NCBI RefSeq assembly: GCF_003576645.1
Contig: NC_044916.1
Coordinates: forward strand, 19,049,070 to 19,113,069
Reading direction: 5' to 3'
DNA from: Ipomoea triloba
Lineage: Eukaryota > Streptophyta > Magnoliopsida > Solanales > Convolvulaceae
DNA length: 64,000 nucleotides
Below the pieces are notes generated by a model. The model saw nothing but the letters and a program-made list of their open reading frames with translations, did no database searches and had not been told where the DNA came from. A program made the translations under genes and the position numbers. Positions 47,501 to 57,598 of the stretch are shown piece by piece (position 1 is the first letter of the stretch; each line of letters starts with the position of its first letter).

Positions 47501-47972
47501 TGATCTAGTTAGATATTCTGACGCAGATTTTGCGGGTTGCAAAATTGATCGGAAAAGCACATCAGGGACTTGCCAATTCTTAGGGGGAAGGCTTGTCTCT
47601 TGGTTCAGTAAAAAGCAGAATTCCATTGCAACAAGCACTGCTGAAGCCGAATACATAGCGGCTGGCAGTTGTTGTGCACAAATACTATGGATGATGCAAC
47701 AACTCAAAGACTATGGTGTATCTGCCAAAGAAGTAAGCATTATGTGTGACAACACAAGTGCGATCGCCATAACTCAAAATCCTGTTTTGCACTCAAGAAC
47801 CAAGCATATTGATATAAAATATCATTTCATTAGAGATCATGTGGAGAAAAAGGATATCAAACTTGAGTATGTGAATACCGAAGACCAGCTTGCGGATATT
47901 CTCACTAAACCGCTTGCCGAAGCAAGATTCTCTACCTTGAGGCATGAGCTCGGTATGATAGAGATGAATTGA
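44592..47972 (+). pseudogene. pol: Element Y pol (protease, integrase, RT, RNase H)
   Basis: Opens at ATG 44592, seven bases after the gag stop and one frame ahead. Protease: WYVDSGCSRHMTGD with DSG active site. Integrase: H..H..C..C zinc region ending CEACQKGKQIKSSF, then the DD35E core (HMDLFGPVD, SDQG, and PQQNGVAERRNRTLKEA). [34 protein letters not shown] and the YVDDIIFGS catalytic box near 47026. RNase [10 protein letters not shown] to STAEAEYIA, ending [18 protein letters not shown] at 47972. Lesions: TAG at 45423 (X has CAG) and TAA at 46122. Exact 42-bp repeats at 45712-45840 and 46852-47045 insert extra residues, including duplicated YVDDI units, and may be artefacts. 46125-46214 is open in frame. 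Confidence 0.92.
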
Positions 47973-48135
47973 TGGAGAGACAAATGAATCGATCCAAAAC
48001 TGAAAGGACTTATCAGTTATGACACCTTGAAGTTAATGCTCCTCGGAATCAGAAGTTCACGGATTCATATTAATGGATAAGCTTAAAACTCTTGGACGGT
48101 TGCAACTTTGATTGGTCACGTCAAACGGATCTCAG

Positions 48136-48167
48136 CCAATCACAGCGCCACAATCTCTCTATAAATA
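48136..48167 (+). promoter_or_regulatory. Putative internal promoter upstream of ORF2 of element Y
   Basis: CCAAT at 48136-48140 and TATAAATA at 48160-48167, about 70 bases before the ATG at 48236. A pyrimidine-rich CTTCTATTTTGCAG directly before the ATG also fits a 3' splice site. So ORF2 could be made from its own transcript or from a spliced genomic RNA. Sequence resemblance only. Confidence 0.45.
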
Positions 48168-48235
48168 GATCACAACCGAGGAAGAAAGAGGTATCCTAAC
48201 TCCTAATCCTTTGTGTTGTCTTCTATTTTGCAGGA

Positions 48236-49045
48236 ATGGATAAAGGGAAAGGCAAGAAGGCGTGTTCTGAAGAGAAACCCGTCAAGAAAAGGTTCTCTTT
48301 TCGGCTGTTGTTGAAAGAAGGAACAAGCAAACTCAATAAGTTGAGAGAAGAAAAGGGAGAACCTCTCCAAGGGGACACATCTGCACATCCTCTAGAACTC
48401 TCTGATTCGGACTCTAAGGATTACGTGCCCAAGCCACCTACCATGTCTGTCCCAGGCTTCTATTCCGGAGGTATAGCTCTACCTAACGAGGAACCCTACT
48501 GGCCGGATCCAGACCTTGTGCCAAGGCCAACTCCTCCACCCTCCATGAACTATACTGGAGATGATGCCTGGAATGACATCCAAAGATGGTACCAGCAGGA
48601 TCAGGCTCCAAACCAGCCAGCAAATGCAGCCTTTGACGAGGACTATCTTCGCTACCTTGCGATGCCTGAGCCAAATGATGTATCTGACAAGTCCTCGGTG
48701 CTTGAAAATGAACCGGGTTATGGACCTATGGCCCCATCTTGGGTCCCTGATGCTGCCCCAAGTGCTCTACCAGCCCCAAGCCCTCCTACCAATGCTGCCC
48801 CAAGTGCTCTACCAGCCCCAAGCCCTCCTACCACGGAGAGCAGAAGTGCTCTACCAGCCCCAAGCCCTCCTACCACGGAGAGCAGCCAAGGACAAAGCCT
48901 TATGTGCCCTCCTACCACGGAGAGCAGCCAAGGACAAAGCCTTATGTCAACTGCTAACAGTAGGCATGCAAAGAAGAAGGGCAAAGGCACAACTGCTAAC
49001 AGTAGGCATGCAAAGAAGAAGGGCAAAGGCAAGGCAAGAAAGTAG
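48236..49045 (+). CDS. Element Y ORF2, unidentified protein between pol and env-like ORF
   Basis: 269 codons open from ATG (MDKGKGKKACSEE) to TAG. The N terminus is very basic (Lys-rich), the middle acidic and Pro-rich with a WPDPDLVPRPTPPPS stretch and a WNDIQRWYQQ segment, and the end Lys/Arg-rich (RHAKKKGKGKARK), suggesting nucleic-acid or nuclear association. No membrane segment or known domain. Residues from about 180 on consist of exact 14-residue repeats (ALPAPSPPT, TTESSQGQSL, NSRHAKKKGKG) from 42-bp duplications at 48762-49030; without these the ORF would still be open, about 70 residues shorter. An AATGAATGAAAC poly(A)-like signal is at 49125. ORF2 is absent from X by deletion. I do not recognise the family. 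Confidence 0.55.
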   Translation: MDKGKGKKACSEEKPVKKRFSFRLLLKEGTSKLNKLREEKGEPLQGDTSAHPLELSDSDSKDYVPKPPTMSVPGFYSGGIALPNEEPYWPDPDLVPRPTPPPSMNYTGDDAWNDIQRWYQQDQAPNQPANAAFDEDYLRYLAMPEPNDVSDKSSVLENEPGYGPMAPSWVPDAAPSALPAPSPPTNAAPSALPAPSPPTTESRSALPAPSPPTTESSQGQSLMCPPTTESSQGQSLMSTANSRHAKKKGKGTTANSRHAKKKGKGKARK

Positions 49046-49831
49046 TTGTCATGCCTTGTAGCAAAATCAGGGTTGGGTTGGCCAGTCAAATATGTTATCT
49101 TGGATGTCACTTGTTATCTTTCAAATGAATGAAACTATCTTTTAATTGCGTAGTCTGTCATTCTCTTTTCCGAAGTGTTAAATCTTCCCGAAGGGTGACA
49201 AACCCAATGGCTAAACATCTATCAGTACCGAAGACTGATAGAGCACACAGCACATGTGATGACCGAATTCATACTGACCGAAGGATTGAACCACCGAATC
49301 CTTAACACCGAGGACTCTCTGTGTGATTCTTGTGATCAATTGGTCAAATATGTATCGTGCTGAACAAGTCTCAGGATGGAACTCACTTATAACCGTTCAA
49401 CTTGAGAACGTGGGATCATGATGGTACACGTGTCAATGCCCTATTCGAGGAAAATGCCGAAGCATGCGCTCCAACTTCTCTGAACCGTCTTACATGAAAG
49501 GACGGGCCATCAAGATGTGACGGTAAAATGAGTGCATTTCTCTCTCCTCATTAAATAGCTATTTCACCTTAAGGGAAACTACTCTTATTAGTACAAACCT
49601 CGACCACGGCTTTATGCCATTTTTGTCCTTTCATTAAAGGGCATTTAAGGGTTTTTGTCTCTTGCTCTTAAATTCGCTCCACTTTCTCCAAAATGACCCG
49701 ATTCACCCGATCCACCATCTCTCACCATATATAACCTCCCGTACCTCTCACTTTTTACCTTTTACCCTCCCAAAAGCACCGTTATCCTCTTAACCCTAAA
49801 ACCTCTCTAAAAATACCAAAATTTGAGAATC
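49046..49831 (+). other. Spacer between ORF2 and ORF3 of element Y
   Basis: No coding. It contains a GAATGAATG motif near 49123 that could serve as a poly(A) signal, short CCGAAG repeats at 49170-49320, and a CACCATATATAACCTCCC TATA-like site at 49724-49741 followed by a CT-rich leader of about 90 bases up to ORF3. Confidence 0.5.
49728..49734 (+). promoter_or_regulatory. TATA-like site upstream of ORF3 of element Y
   Basis: TATATAA, about 100 bases upstream of ATG 49832, with a pyrimidine-rich leader (CTCTCACTTTTTACCTTTTA) in between. Candidate second internal promoter. Confidence 0.35.
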
Positions 49832-52800
49832 ATGTCATCATCTGGATCAAGTTCTTCGTCTGAAAGCTCAAGTTCATCTTCCGATGACGTTGCTAACGCT
49901 CATGGTCCACCGCCAAAACCCTCACCCACGCCGGAAAAGACACCAGCCACTCAAGAACTGTTCAGTCCTCCACAGATTATAACCCGTCCATGTGAAGATG
50001 TGGAAGTTTTCAAGTTCTTCTCCACAGTTGTTAAAGGTCAGAAGTCAAACCATTGCATGGTTAAGGCCGGTTCGATGCTTGATGTTGACGGTTTTCTTGA
50101 TAAAGTCCTTGACAAAGAGTTTGGAAATCACGTTGTGAAGTGCCTTGAGGACGGTAATCTTTACAAATTTGTTACTTTCAAACATAAAGCCTGGGTATCC
50201 TATTGATGTGACATAGTTCTATATAAATGCTTAAATACAAACTGTCAATGGTGTTCATGAAATTCACTCAATAGTTAATGGCACTGAGGTTGTGATTACT
50301 CATGAAGACATTAGGAGAGTTTTTGACTTTCCTATCTGTGGGGATGGTTTCCATCCGGATTGCTCTGAGAAGAAATACAGCAGAAAGAAGATGTGGAAAA
50401 AGATGAAGGGTCATTCACAACCCTCATCCTTTCCGTCTATTTTGAAGAAGAAGATGTTGAAACTGGACTATGAATTTGTCGTAGACATCTTGAATAAGAC
50501 TGTTGAGAGCAAACAATCTGGAACTGATGACATATCTGACAAAAAGATGCGGATGTTGTGTGCACTTCTGGAAAATTACCCTGTTGATTGGTCAAGGGTG
50601 ATTTTTGACTTTTTAGTAGATAATGTTCAAACAGGTGTTAGTCCTACGACCAGATGGATTGTTAAGGTTCTTGGCTATGGATTCATGCTCAGTACTATTC
50701 TGAGAGATAAAAAGGTGAAGTTGCGCATGGGAACTACCTCACATAGAACTCATTATCACATGACCTCGAAGCCACCTAATTACCTCAAGAGAAAGGCAGA
50801 TGAACTGGAAGCTGCCTTGAGAAAGGAACGGAAGAAATCACAATCCAAATCGTCCAAAAGCTTAGTTGGACAGGGGGAATCTGAGATGGCTAAAGGCCAT
50901 GGTTCGGAAGGCTCTACACACCAACCAAACATACAACCCGAGCCCTCAAAACCGAAAGCCTCCAAACATGCTGAATCCTCGAAGCGCACCGAATCCTCAA
51001 TTTAGATCCATCTGGAAGTCATGCTCCTCCTTCCCGAGTTGTTAACATTCCAAACACAGGAGTACAGATAACTCGTGCCAATGATGAATCTAATCAGAAC
51101 CATACCAATGAGCCGAGGTCTGCTCCCACCGAATCCATGGAAGCACAAATCCTGCTAAGTCCTAGTTCAGCCCGAGATGAAACAATGGAAGCGTCTCGAG
51201 GTGCGAATCATGATGGCTTGCAACTTCTTGATGAAAAGATGATTACATCAGATCTTAATTTGGTTGATGTTGAGGTAGAAGTCTTTCCTGACTGCACTTC
51301 GGATGGAAACCTGGAAGCATCTAAAAGTGCAAGTCCTGAAAACTTACCCTCTCCAATCAACGACTTAAATCTTGCAGAAGGCCAAGAACTCGTCCTAGTT
51401 CAAGGTGAAAACATGGAAGCACCTTCCAAGGACAGTCATGGTCCATCTGCTGACGCATCCAAGAGCTCGGATTCTTCTGAGGTAATCCTTGATACCTCTT
51501 CTGCCTTCACTTCTCTGTTGAATGCTATACAGGAATTAGCGAGGACTCAAGATGCACAGTTCAAATCTCTAAATGAGTCCATCACTAAAATCAAGAAGGA
51601 TGTAAGAAGGCAGAAAAAGAAGTCCTCTAAGTCTACCACCGATGAAAGACTTACTGCTCTTGAGAAGAAGATCGATAATGCGTTCTCTGAGAATCTTATT
51701 TCTCTTGGATCTTTGAAGGACTCGGTAACTGAAATCACGAAAATACAGCGTGATCTGGTTACGAAGCATGCCTTCATTAAGGAACGTCTTGCTTATCCTA
51801 CTCAAAGCTTGAAACTGTCTCCGGGAATCAACATGCAACAGCCTCTCTTGTTTGTGAATTCGAATGGTCTCTTAAAGAATTGCAAGTTTGCATCAATCGT
51901 CTGAGTAACAAGGTGGATACTCTCATAGAAGTTAATGATGCCAATAAGGGGGAAGAGATGAAAGGAACGCCCACGAACACTTGCAAAGGAAAGGAAATTG
52001 TCCTAAGGAATGATGATCAGGACAATGATGATATTTCACGACAAAGGAAGGCCATCCTGAATCTGAGAAAAACTCCATCTCCTTCACCATCTCCGAAGAG
52101 AACGCAAAATAAACCTACAGGTGGTGAACCGAGTTCTACAAGGCAAAAGAAACAAGGCAAAGAACCGAAGCAAATGACTCGGAGAGTAAATGGAGAACCT
52201 ATCGAGTATGTTCCATACAAAGAAGGATCTGGGAAGAAATGGGAAGAATGCAACATTCCACCTTTTTGGAACAAAAAGAAATGGGAAGAATGCAACATTC
52301 CACCTTTTTGGAACAAAAAGCAACCCATGGATAGGCTCATTCCACCTTTTTGGAACAAAAAGCAACCCATGGATAGGCTAAATTTCTTGCGAGATCACAA
52401 AAAGCAACCCATGGATAGGCTAAATTTCTTGCGAGATCACAATGAACAAGTTCATGAGCAAAGAAAGAAAGATGAAGAAATTTTCCGAATTCAGCAGGAA
52501 GAACAAAAGAGATTTGAGAAAGTTATGAAGGAACTTGAAGAAGCAAACAAGATAACCAAAGCAGCTGAAGGACAAACCAAAATGAATGGCATTGCTCAAA
52601 TTTTGACTGCCATGCAACAAAGTTTCTCCGATGGTATGAATGCTCCCGAACTAATAGCTTGGTGGGACTGGGGAGTTATAAGGGGAGAAAATCTTGGTGA
52701 AGTAGTCCAAAATTATCTGATGCTGAGGCTACACCATAAATATGCTTTCAAGATTGAAGGACTCGACACTGTGAAAGTAAGGAAAGAAATCAACGATATG

Positions 52801-52866
52801 ATCCAACTCCAAGAGCATGAAATTTGGGAAAGAGAGAAGAAGAAGACTGGTGAAAGCTCAAAATAA
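49832..52866 (+). pseudogene. Element Y ORF3, env-like / plant transposon protein with coiled coil
   Basis: Starts MSSSGSSSSSESSSSSSDD at ATG 49832. The first part (VEVFKFFSTVVKGQKSNHCM, then ITHEDIRRVFDFPICGDGF and WSRVIFDFLVDNVQTG) resembles the 'putative plant transposon protein' domain often found in SIRE downstream ORFs. A Lys/Glu-rich coiled-coil section follows (LTALEKKIDNAFSENLISLG, 51650-51710) and a second one near 52480-52560 (EEQKRFEKVMKELEEANK). It ends at a TAA at 52864. The literature calls this position env-like; no signal peptide or membrane span is evident here. Frameshifts near 50200, 51000 and 51800-51890 split it into four pieces. Exact 42-bp repeats at 52236-52440 add residues. 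Confidence 0.72.
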
Positions 52867-53114
52867 AAAGAATTTTTCTTTCTGTCTTTAAATTTTGTCA
52901 ATTTTGCTTTTTGTAATGATGTATGAAACTTCTTATAAATAAAAGTCTTCTTTCGTTTGGGATCAGCGTGTGTGTGTCATCTAGCTTTGTTTTACTCCTC
53001 GTCTCAAATGTAAAACTTCAACTATTCTGGCACACTTAATGAAAATCCTTTTGAGGATAAAGAAAGCCGAATAGAATTAACTTAGGGTGTTGGCATCATC
53101 AAAAAGGGAGAAAT
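52867..53114 (+). promoter_or_regulatory. Element Y 3' leader: poly(A)-like signal and polypurine tract
   Basis: TATAAATAAAAG near 52936 looks like a plant poly(A) signal for the downstream transcript, as does TGAATAAAAG at the matching place in X (62370). AAAAAGGGAGAAAT at 53101-53114 is the polypurine tract directly before the 3' LTR. Confidence 0.7.
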
Positions 53115-54412
53115 TGTTAGGAACCCCGAGTTATTGATTTTGATGATACCGAACTATACGAGGAGACCCCTAACTTCTTTGTAAGTCTTTTGAATAGATT
53201 ATGCTCTATATCTTAGTCTACAGGATAATCGAATCCTTAGTATTTTTTCAAACACTAAGGATCTAAGTCTCTTGTACCGAAGATATGAAGACTTAAACCG
53301 AAGAGTAATTTATCCGAAGAGTTGAAGATGCGAAGAGAAGAAGACTTGGAGAACCGAAGACTGGGATCTTAGGTCAAAACATNACTTGGAGAACCGAAGA
53401 CTGGGATCTTAGGTCAAAACATGGAAGGGCCAAGCTCTTATGACCGAGCAATCAAAAGTGTGATTGACTCGAGGAAATTAAGAGAAATGATAAGGTCAAT
53501 CATTCTCTCTCTCAACCAAGGCAAAGACATTCTCTGATAAGTCGTCTTGTCTACTGCCTTGAGAATGGGTATAACTGAATGTCATTTTGGGTCCTATGCA
53601 ACGATCCCTAGGAGCATTTAATGATTGTCACCTTTTTGAGAGACAAAAGACAAATTGTCCTTGCACAAAAGTGGACAAACGGCTAGAAAGTACTGACATT
53701 CTGAAAAGGAAGAAAACACTACCCATTGGATATTACACACTGGACAATAGGTTTTGAATTTCATTTTCCCTCCAACGGATCTGAAATTCCACCTATAAAT
53801 ACCCTTGTCCCATCTCACTTTGACAAGGTTGAAAATACGCGAAATATTGTCTATCAAGTGAAAAACTTTCAGTGTGATATTCATAAGCTTACAAGTGATA
53901 TTCAGATTTCTTTAGAAGTTCTAGTGTGATTAAGAAGTTAATCAAGGAAGAAAAGCACAAGAAGTTCAAGTTGGAGAATCATCACAATCTTTCAACCATC
54001 TCTACAAGTGAAGTAGAAAGAGGCGGAGTAAACTTGGAAGAAGTTGAAAAACCTACAACAACAAGGCTGCCGGGCTTAGTGATCAAAGGAGCTTGTTGTA
54101 ACGGATTTTGTACTATAACGGGGAATGTAGTGCAAACCTTCACGCGTTGTGAAGAAGAGTGGAGTAGGCTTAGTTAACAGCCGAACCACTATAAAAACTC
54201 TCTCTGTCTCTATATTTACTTTACGTCTTGCATTGCATATATCACTCAAACCTAATATCTTTTACAAGAATAATCAAAGTGCAAAGTTAAGATAAAACTT
54301 GATATATTCTTTCCGCTGCGTTTATCTCTTTAGACAAAAAGTTTTCAAAAACCTCTTGTGAGTCTATTCAACCTCCCCTTCTAGACTCACATCTCTTCCA
54401 CCGGGACCTACA
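53115..54412 (+). repeat. Element Y 3' LTR
   Basis: TGTTAGGAACCCCGAGTTAT to CCGGGACCTACA. It is longer than the 5' copy mainly because of a 40-bp exact duplication next to the N at 53383. It is followed by the TSD GATAT. Confidence 0.93.
53344..53422. repeat. Exact 39-bp duplication around an N
   Basis: The segment from ACTTGGAGAACCGAAGACTG to GGTCAAAACAT occurs at 53344-53382 and again at 53384-53422, separated only by N at 53383. The 5' LTR has it once (40927-40965), so this is probably an unmerged contig overlap. Confidence 0.85.
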
Positions 54413-54417
54413 GATAT

Positions 54418-55113
54418 TATACACTGGATAATAGGTTTTGAATTTCACATTCCCTCCAACGGATCTGAAATTCCCACCTATAAATACCCTTGTCCCATCT
54501 CACTTTGACAAGGTTGAAAAAGCGAAAAGTGTCAAGCAAGAAAATTACTTCCTGTGTGATCAAAATATTCAAAAGCTCATAAGAAATATTCAGTTTAAAA
54601 AGAGATCTTGTGAAGTTCAAAAGTTGACATCAAGAAACTCAATCACAAGAATCTCAAAGTTGGAGAAACATCACAACATTTCAACCATCTCTACGTGTGA
54701 AGTAGAAAGAGGCGGAGTAAACTTGGGAGAAGTTGAAAAACCTACAACGACGTAGCTGCCGGGCTAAGTGATCAAAGGAGCACGTTGTAAAGGAGTTTGT
54801 ACTATTTACGAAGAATATAGTGCAAACCTTCACGAGTTGTGAAGAAGAGTGGAGTAGGCTTAGTTAACAGACGAACCACTATAAAAATCTCTCTCTCTAT
54901 CTCTTTAATCCTTACGTACTGCATTGCATACCCTACGCAAACCTAACATATATTTTATAAGAAAAATTTCTTGTGCAAAATAAACATTAAAACGTGGTAT
55001 AATATTCCCGCTGCGTTATTATCTTTGATTCGAAATAGTGTAAAAATCCTTGTGAGTCTATTCAACCCCCCTCCCCCCTTTCTAGACTCACACCTCTACC
55101 ACCGGGACTAACA
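54418..55113 (+). repeat. Element X 5' LTR, right part
   Basis: Resumes X after Y with TATACACTGGATAATAGG and matches 63172-63862. It has the TATAAAAA box near 54880 and a CT/C-rich stretch near 55065, and ends ACTAACA two bases before the primer site. Confidence 0.92.
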
Positions 55114-55115
55114 AG

Positions 55116-55127
55116 TGGTATCATAGC
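55116..55127 (+). promoter_or_regulatory. Element X primer binding site, one mismatch
   Basis: TGGTATCATAGC; the canonical iMet site has G in place of the second last T-run base (TGGTATCAGAGC). A single G-to-T change. Confidence 0.88.
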
Positions 55128-55212
55128 TTGTTACCTTGAACGGTAAACACTCTGTGTATACTGCCTGGTGATCCTTTTTGAAATTTGTCAAAACCCTTTT
55201 ACGCTTTGCACT

Positions 55213-57591
55213 ATGTCTAAAATGGAACATCATAGGCATTTCCTCATGTTTAACTTAGATAAGTTTGATAATTGGAAAGTGCGAATGCAGGCTCACTTGT
55301 CTGCCATTCACAATGAGATGTGGGACATAATCACTGACGGATCCATCAAGATCTTGCAAGTGAACACCAACCGAGTCCTTGATGATCCAACATCACCAGC
55401 AATGATACCAAAGGAGAAATCCTTACTGACCATCGAGGAGAGAACTCGTGTGAATCTCGACAACATTGCTAAGGACATACTCTACAAAGCTCTGGATGAG
55501 TCGTTGTTTCCAAGGGTGAGAAAATGCAAATCAGCTAAGGATATCTGGATGTGCTTATGCAAATAGGTGAAGGAGACGAGCAAGAGAAGGATAACAAGTT
55601 GACGATTGCTATGAAAAAGTTTGAGGATTTCAAACTTGGTCCGAAGGAATCCATAACTGACATAGAAGCTCGTTTCATGAAATTACTGATGGACATCAGT
55701 GATCTTGATGAAAAGAAGCTATCACAAAAGGAGATAAATCTGAAAATCCTTCGAGGACTACCGAAGAGTTGGGAGATGAAAGTAGTAGCTATGCATGACC
55801 ACCGAGACCTCAAAAACATAAGCAGTAATTAGATTTTTAGTGATCTAAAAGCCTATGAGTTCGAGAAGGAAACACTCAATGATGAAGATATTGAGACAAG
55901 GAACATAGCCTTGGTTGCAAATCAACCATCTTCATCATCAACCATAAGGTCGAACTCAAACCCTTCGTCTGATTTATTTACTGATGAACTGTTTGCCTTG
56001 TTTATGAGAAAGTTCAAAAGGTTCATGAGAAAGAACCAGTCCTATGACAATTCGGATAAGTCAAGAAGATCAAAGCACAGAAGTGGTGGCAAGGCAAGTG
56101 GATCCAAAACGCGTGAGAATGATGAAATACAAATGCTGTGCTACAATTGCCGAAAGCCTGGAACTTCAAGGCTGAGTGTCCTTATCCAATAGTCAAAAAG
56201 CATCAAGAGGAGTACAGCAACTACAAGAAGGGTTCAGGAAACCACAACCACCCGAAGAGTACATCTAATGATGTTGATGAGCAACCCAACAACAAACAAA
56301 AGAATGACAGGCAAAGAAAGGCTCTGGCTGTGGAAGAGAAATCAGGATAAAAGAATGATGAGCCAAGCACATCTAGCTCTAGCTCAGAGAGTGACAGTTC
56401 GGAAGACGAAAAGGGACTGCTGTGCCTTTTCAGCCAAGAGGATTCGGATGAAGAGCTGTGCCTTATGGCAGATGAAGAAGAGGTAACTTCCAAGAACTAC
56501 TCATCTAATTACAGTTCCGAATCCATCCATCATGAAAATCCTAGGGAAGCATTCGAAAGAATGATAAAGGATTTTAATGACATCAAGAAGTCACATTTCA
56601 AACATAAGGAAGAGAATGCTCAGCTATTGGCAGAAAGACAAGATCTCGAGCACTTAAGGTCCAAAAATGCTAAGATGCTTGAATCTATAAGCCAGCTTGA
56701 GAAGCAAATTCATCTTCTTAAGGAAGAATGTATAGCAAAAGATGATAGGGAGCAAAATTTACGTGCGGTAATTGCGACATTCACTAATTCATCCAGAATA
56801 ATGGATCGAATGGTTGATGATCAAAGACCATCTGAGAGTAGAACCGGACTTGGTTATAACTCCAGCTCTCATCAACATGCCCTCTTAGTACGACCAACAG
56901 ATCCTTCTACCAGTGGAGGTTTAAATTCTATTTTTGTCTAAGGACAAACTGAAAATCTTGAGCCTATGATTAACGCTGAAAATGGAACAGAACCACAATC
57001 AACGAGCCAATCCAACGATTCGGCTGAAACACGAATTGTGGAACCTACGAGAGGAAATTCCCTATACGGTAACCCGAGAAGTCGTCAAACCCCTCGGTAC
57101 AGACCTCGCATGCAAAACCATCATGGTTTCATTGCAAATGGTCAACCAAATGGGAACAACCAATCTAAAGGAAAATTCCAAGGCAATAAGAGGCAACACT
57201 ATTCACAGAGGCAACGCAAATGTAGACCTCAGGGAAGACCGAGCTCTTACCCGAATAGTGGCAAGAATTTCAAAAAGTTCTCTAGAAAGCATAAGGGTGC
57301 AAATGGTTCATGGACTATGAGCCAATGACAAGAGCAAAATTTCTGCTCACACGTAGACATAAGCAGACCTCATACACCAGGATAAATACGAATAAACAAA
57401 CACCTCCTCTTCAAAAGGTTTATTCGCCACAATCACATCAAGCCTATTATGCTATTCCTTATGATTATCGTGTGTTCAATGGGTATCGTGGACCAAGGAT
57501 GAACCTAACAAGTTCTAGGTGTGCATGGATGCCCAAGCTTACCGCTAACCCTCAAGGACCCAAGAAGGTATGGGTACCTAAAACTACCTAA
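55213..57591 (+). pseudogene. gag: Element X gag
   Basis: Same domain order as Y gag, starting MSKMEHHRHFLMF. A one-base loss near 55546 and a two-base loss at about 56161 shift the frame; the latter removes the His of the zinc knuckle (CYNCRKPG is intact but the HFKAEC part is out of frame). Stops are at 55830 (CAG to TAG compared with Y), 56348 and 56939 (CAA to TAA). A small deletion near 57300 shifts the frame again. It ends at TAA 57589. The 42-bp repeats of Y are absent here. Confidence 0.87.
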
Positions 57592-57598
57592 TCTTTGG

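Larger units (their letters stand above)
40697..54412 (+). mobile_element. SIRE-like Ty1/Copia element Y, full length
   Basis: LTRs 40697-41952 and 53115-54412, flanked by an exact TSD GATAT (40692-40696 and 54413-54417). It is the youngest large insertion here, lying within the 5' LTR of X. Order: LTR, iMet primer site, gag, protease-integrase-RT-RNase H, a second ORF (48236-49045), a third env-like ORF (49832-52866), polypurine tract, LTR. Both downstream ORFs are preceded by TATA-like sequence. The coding parts carry a handful of stops and frameshifts, fewer than in X. Confidence 0.95.

Noticed and set aside
49832..52866. True viral envelope gene
   Set aside because: The position is env-like, but no signal peptide, transmembrane span or cleavage site is visible. 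The composition is hydrophilic and coiled-coil, so an accessory retrotransposon ORF is the sounder call.
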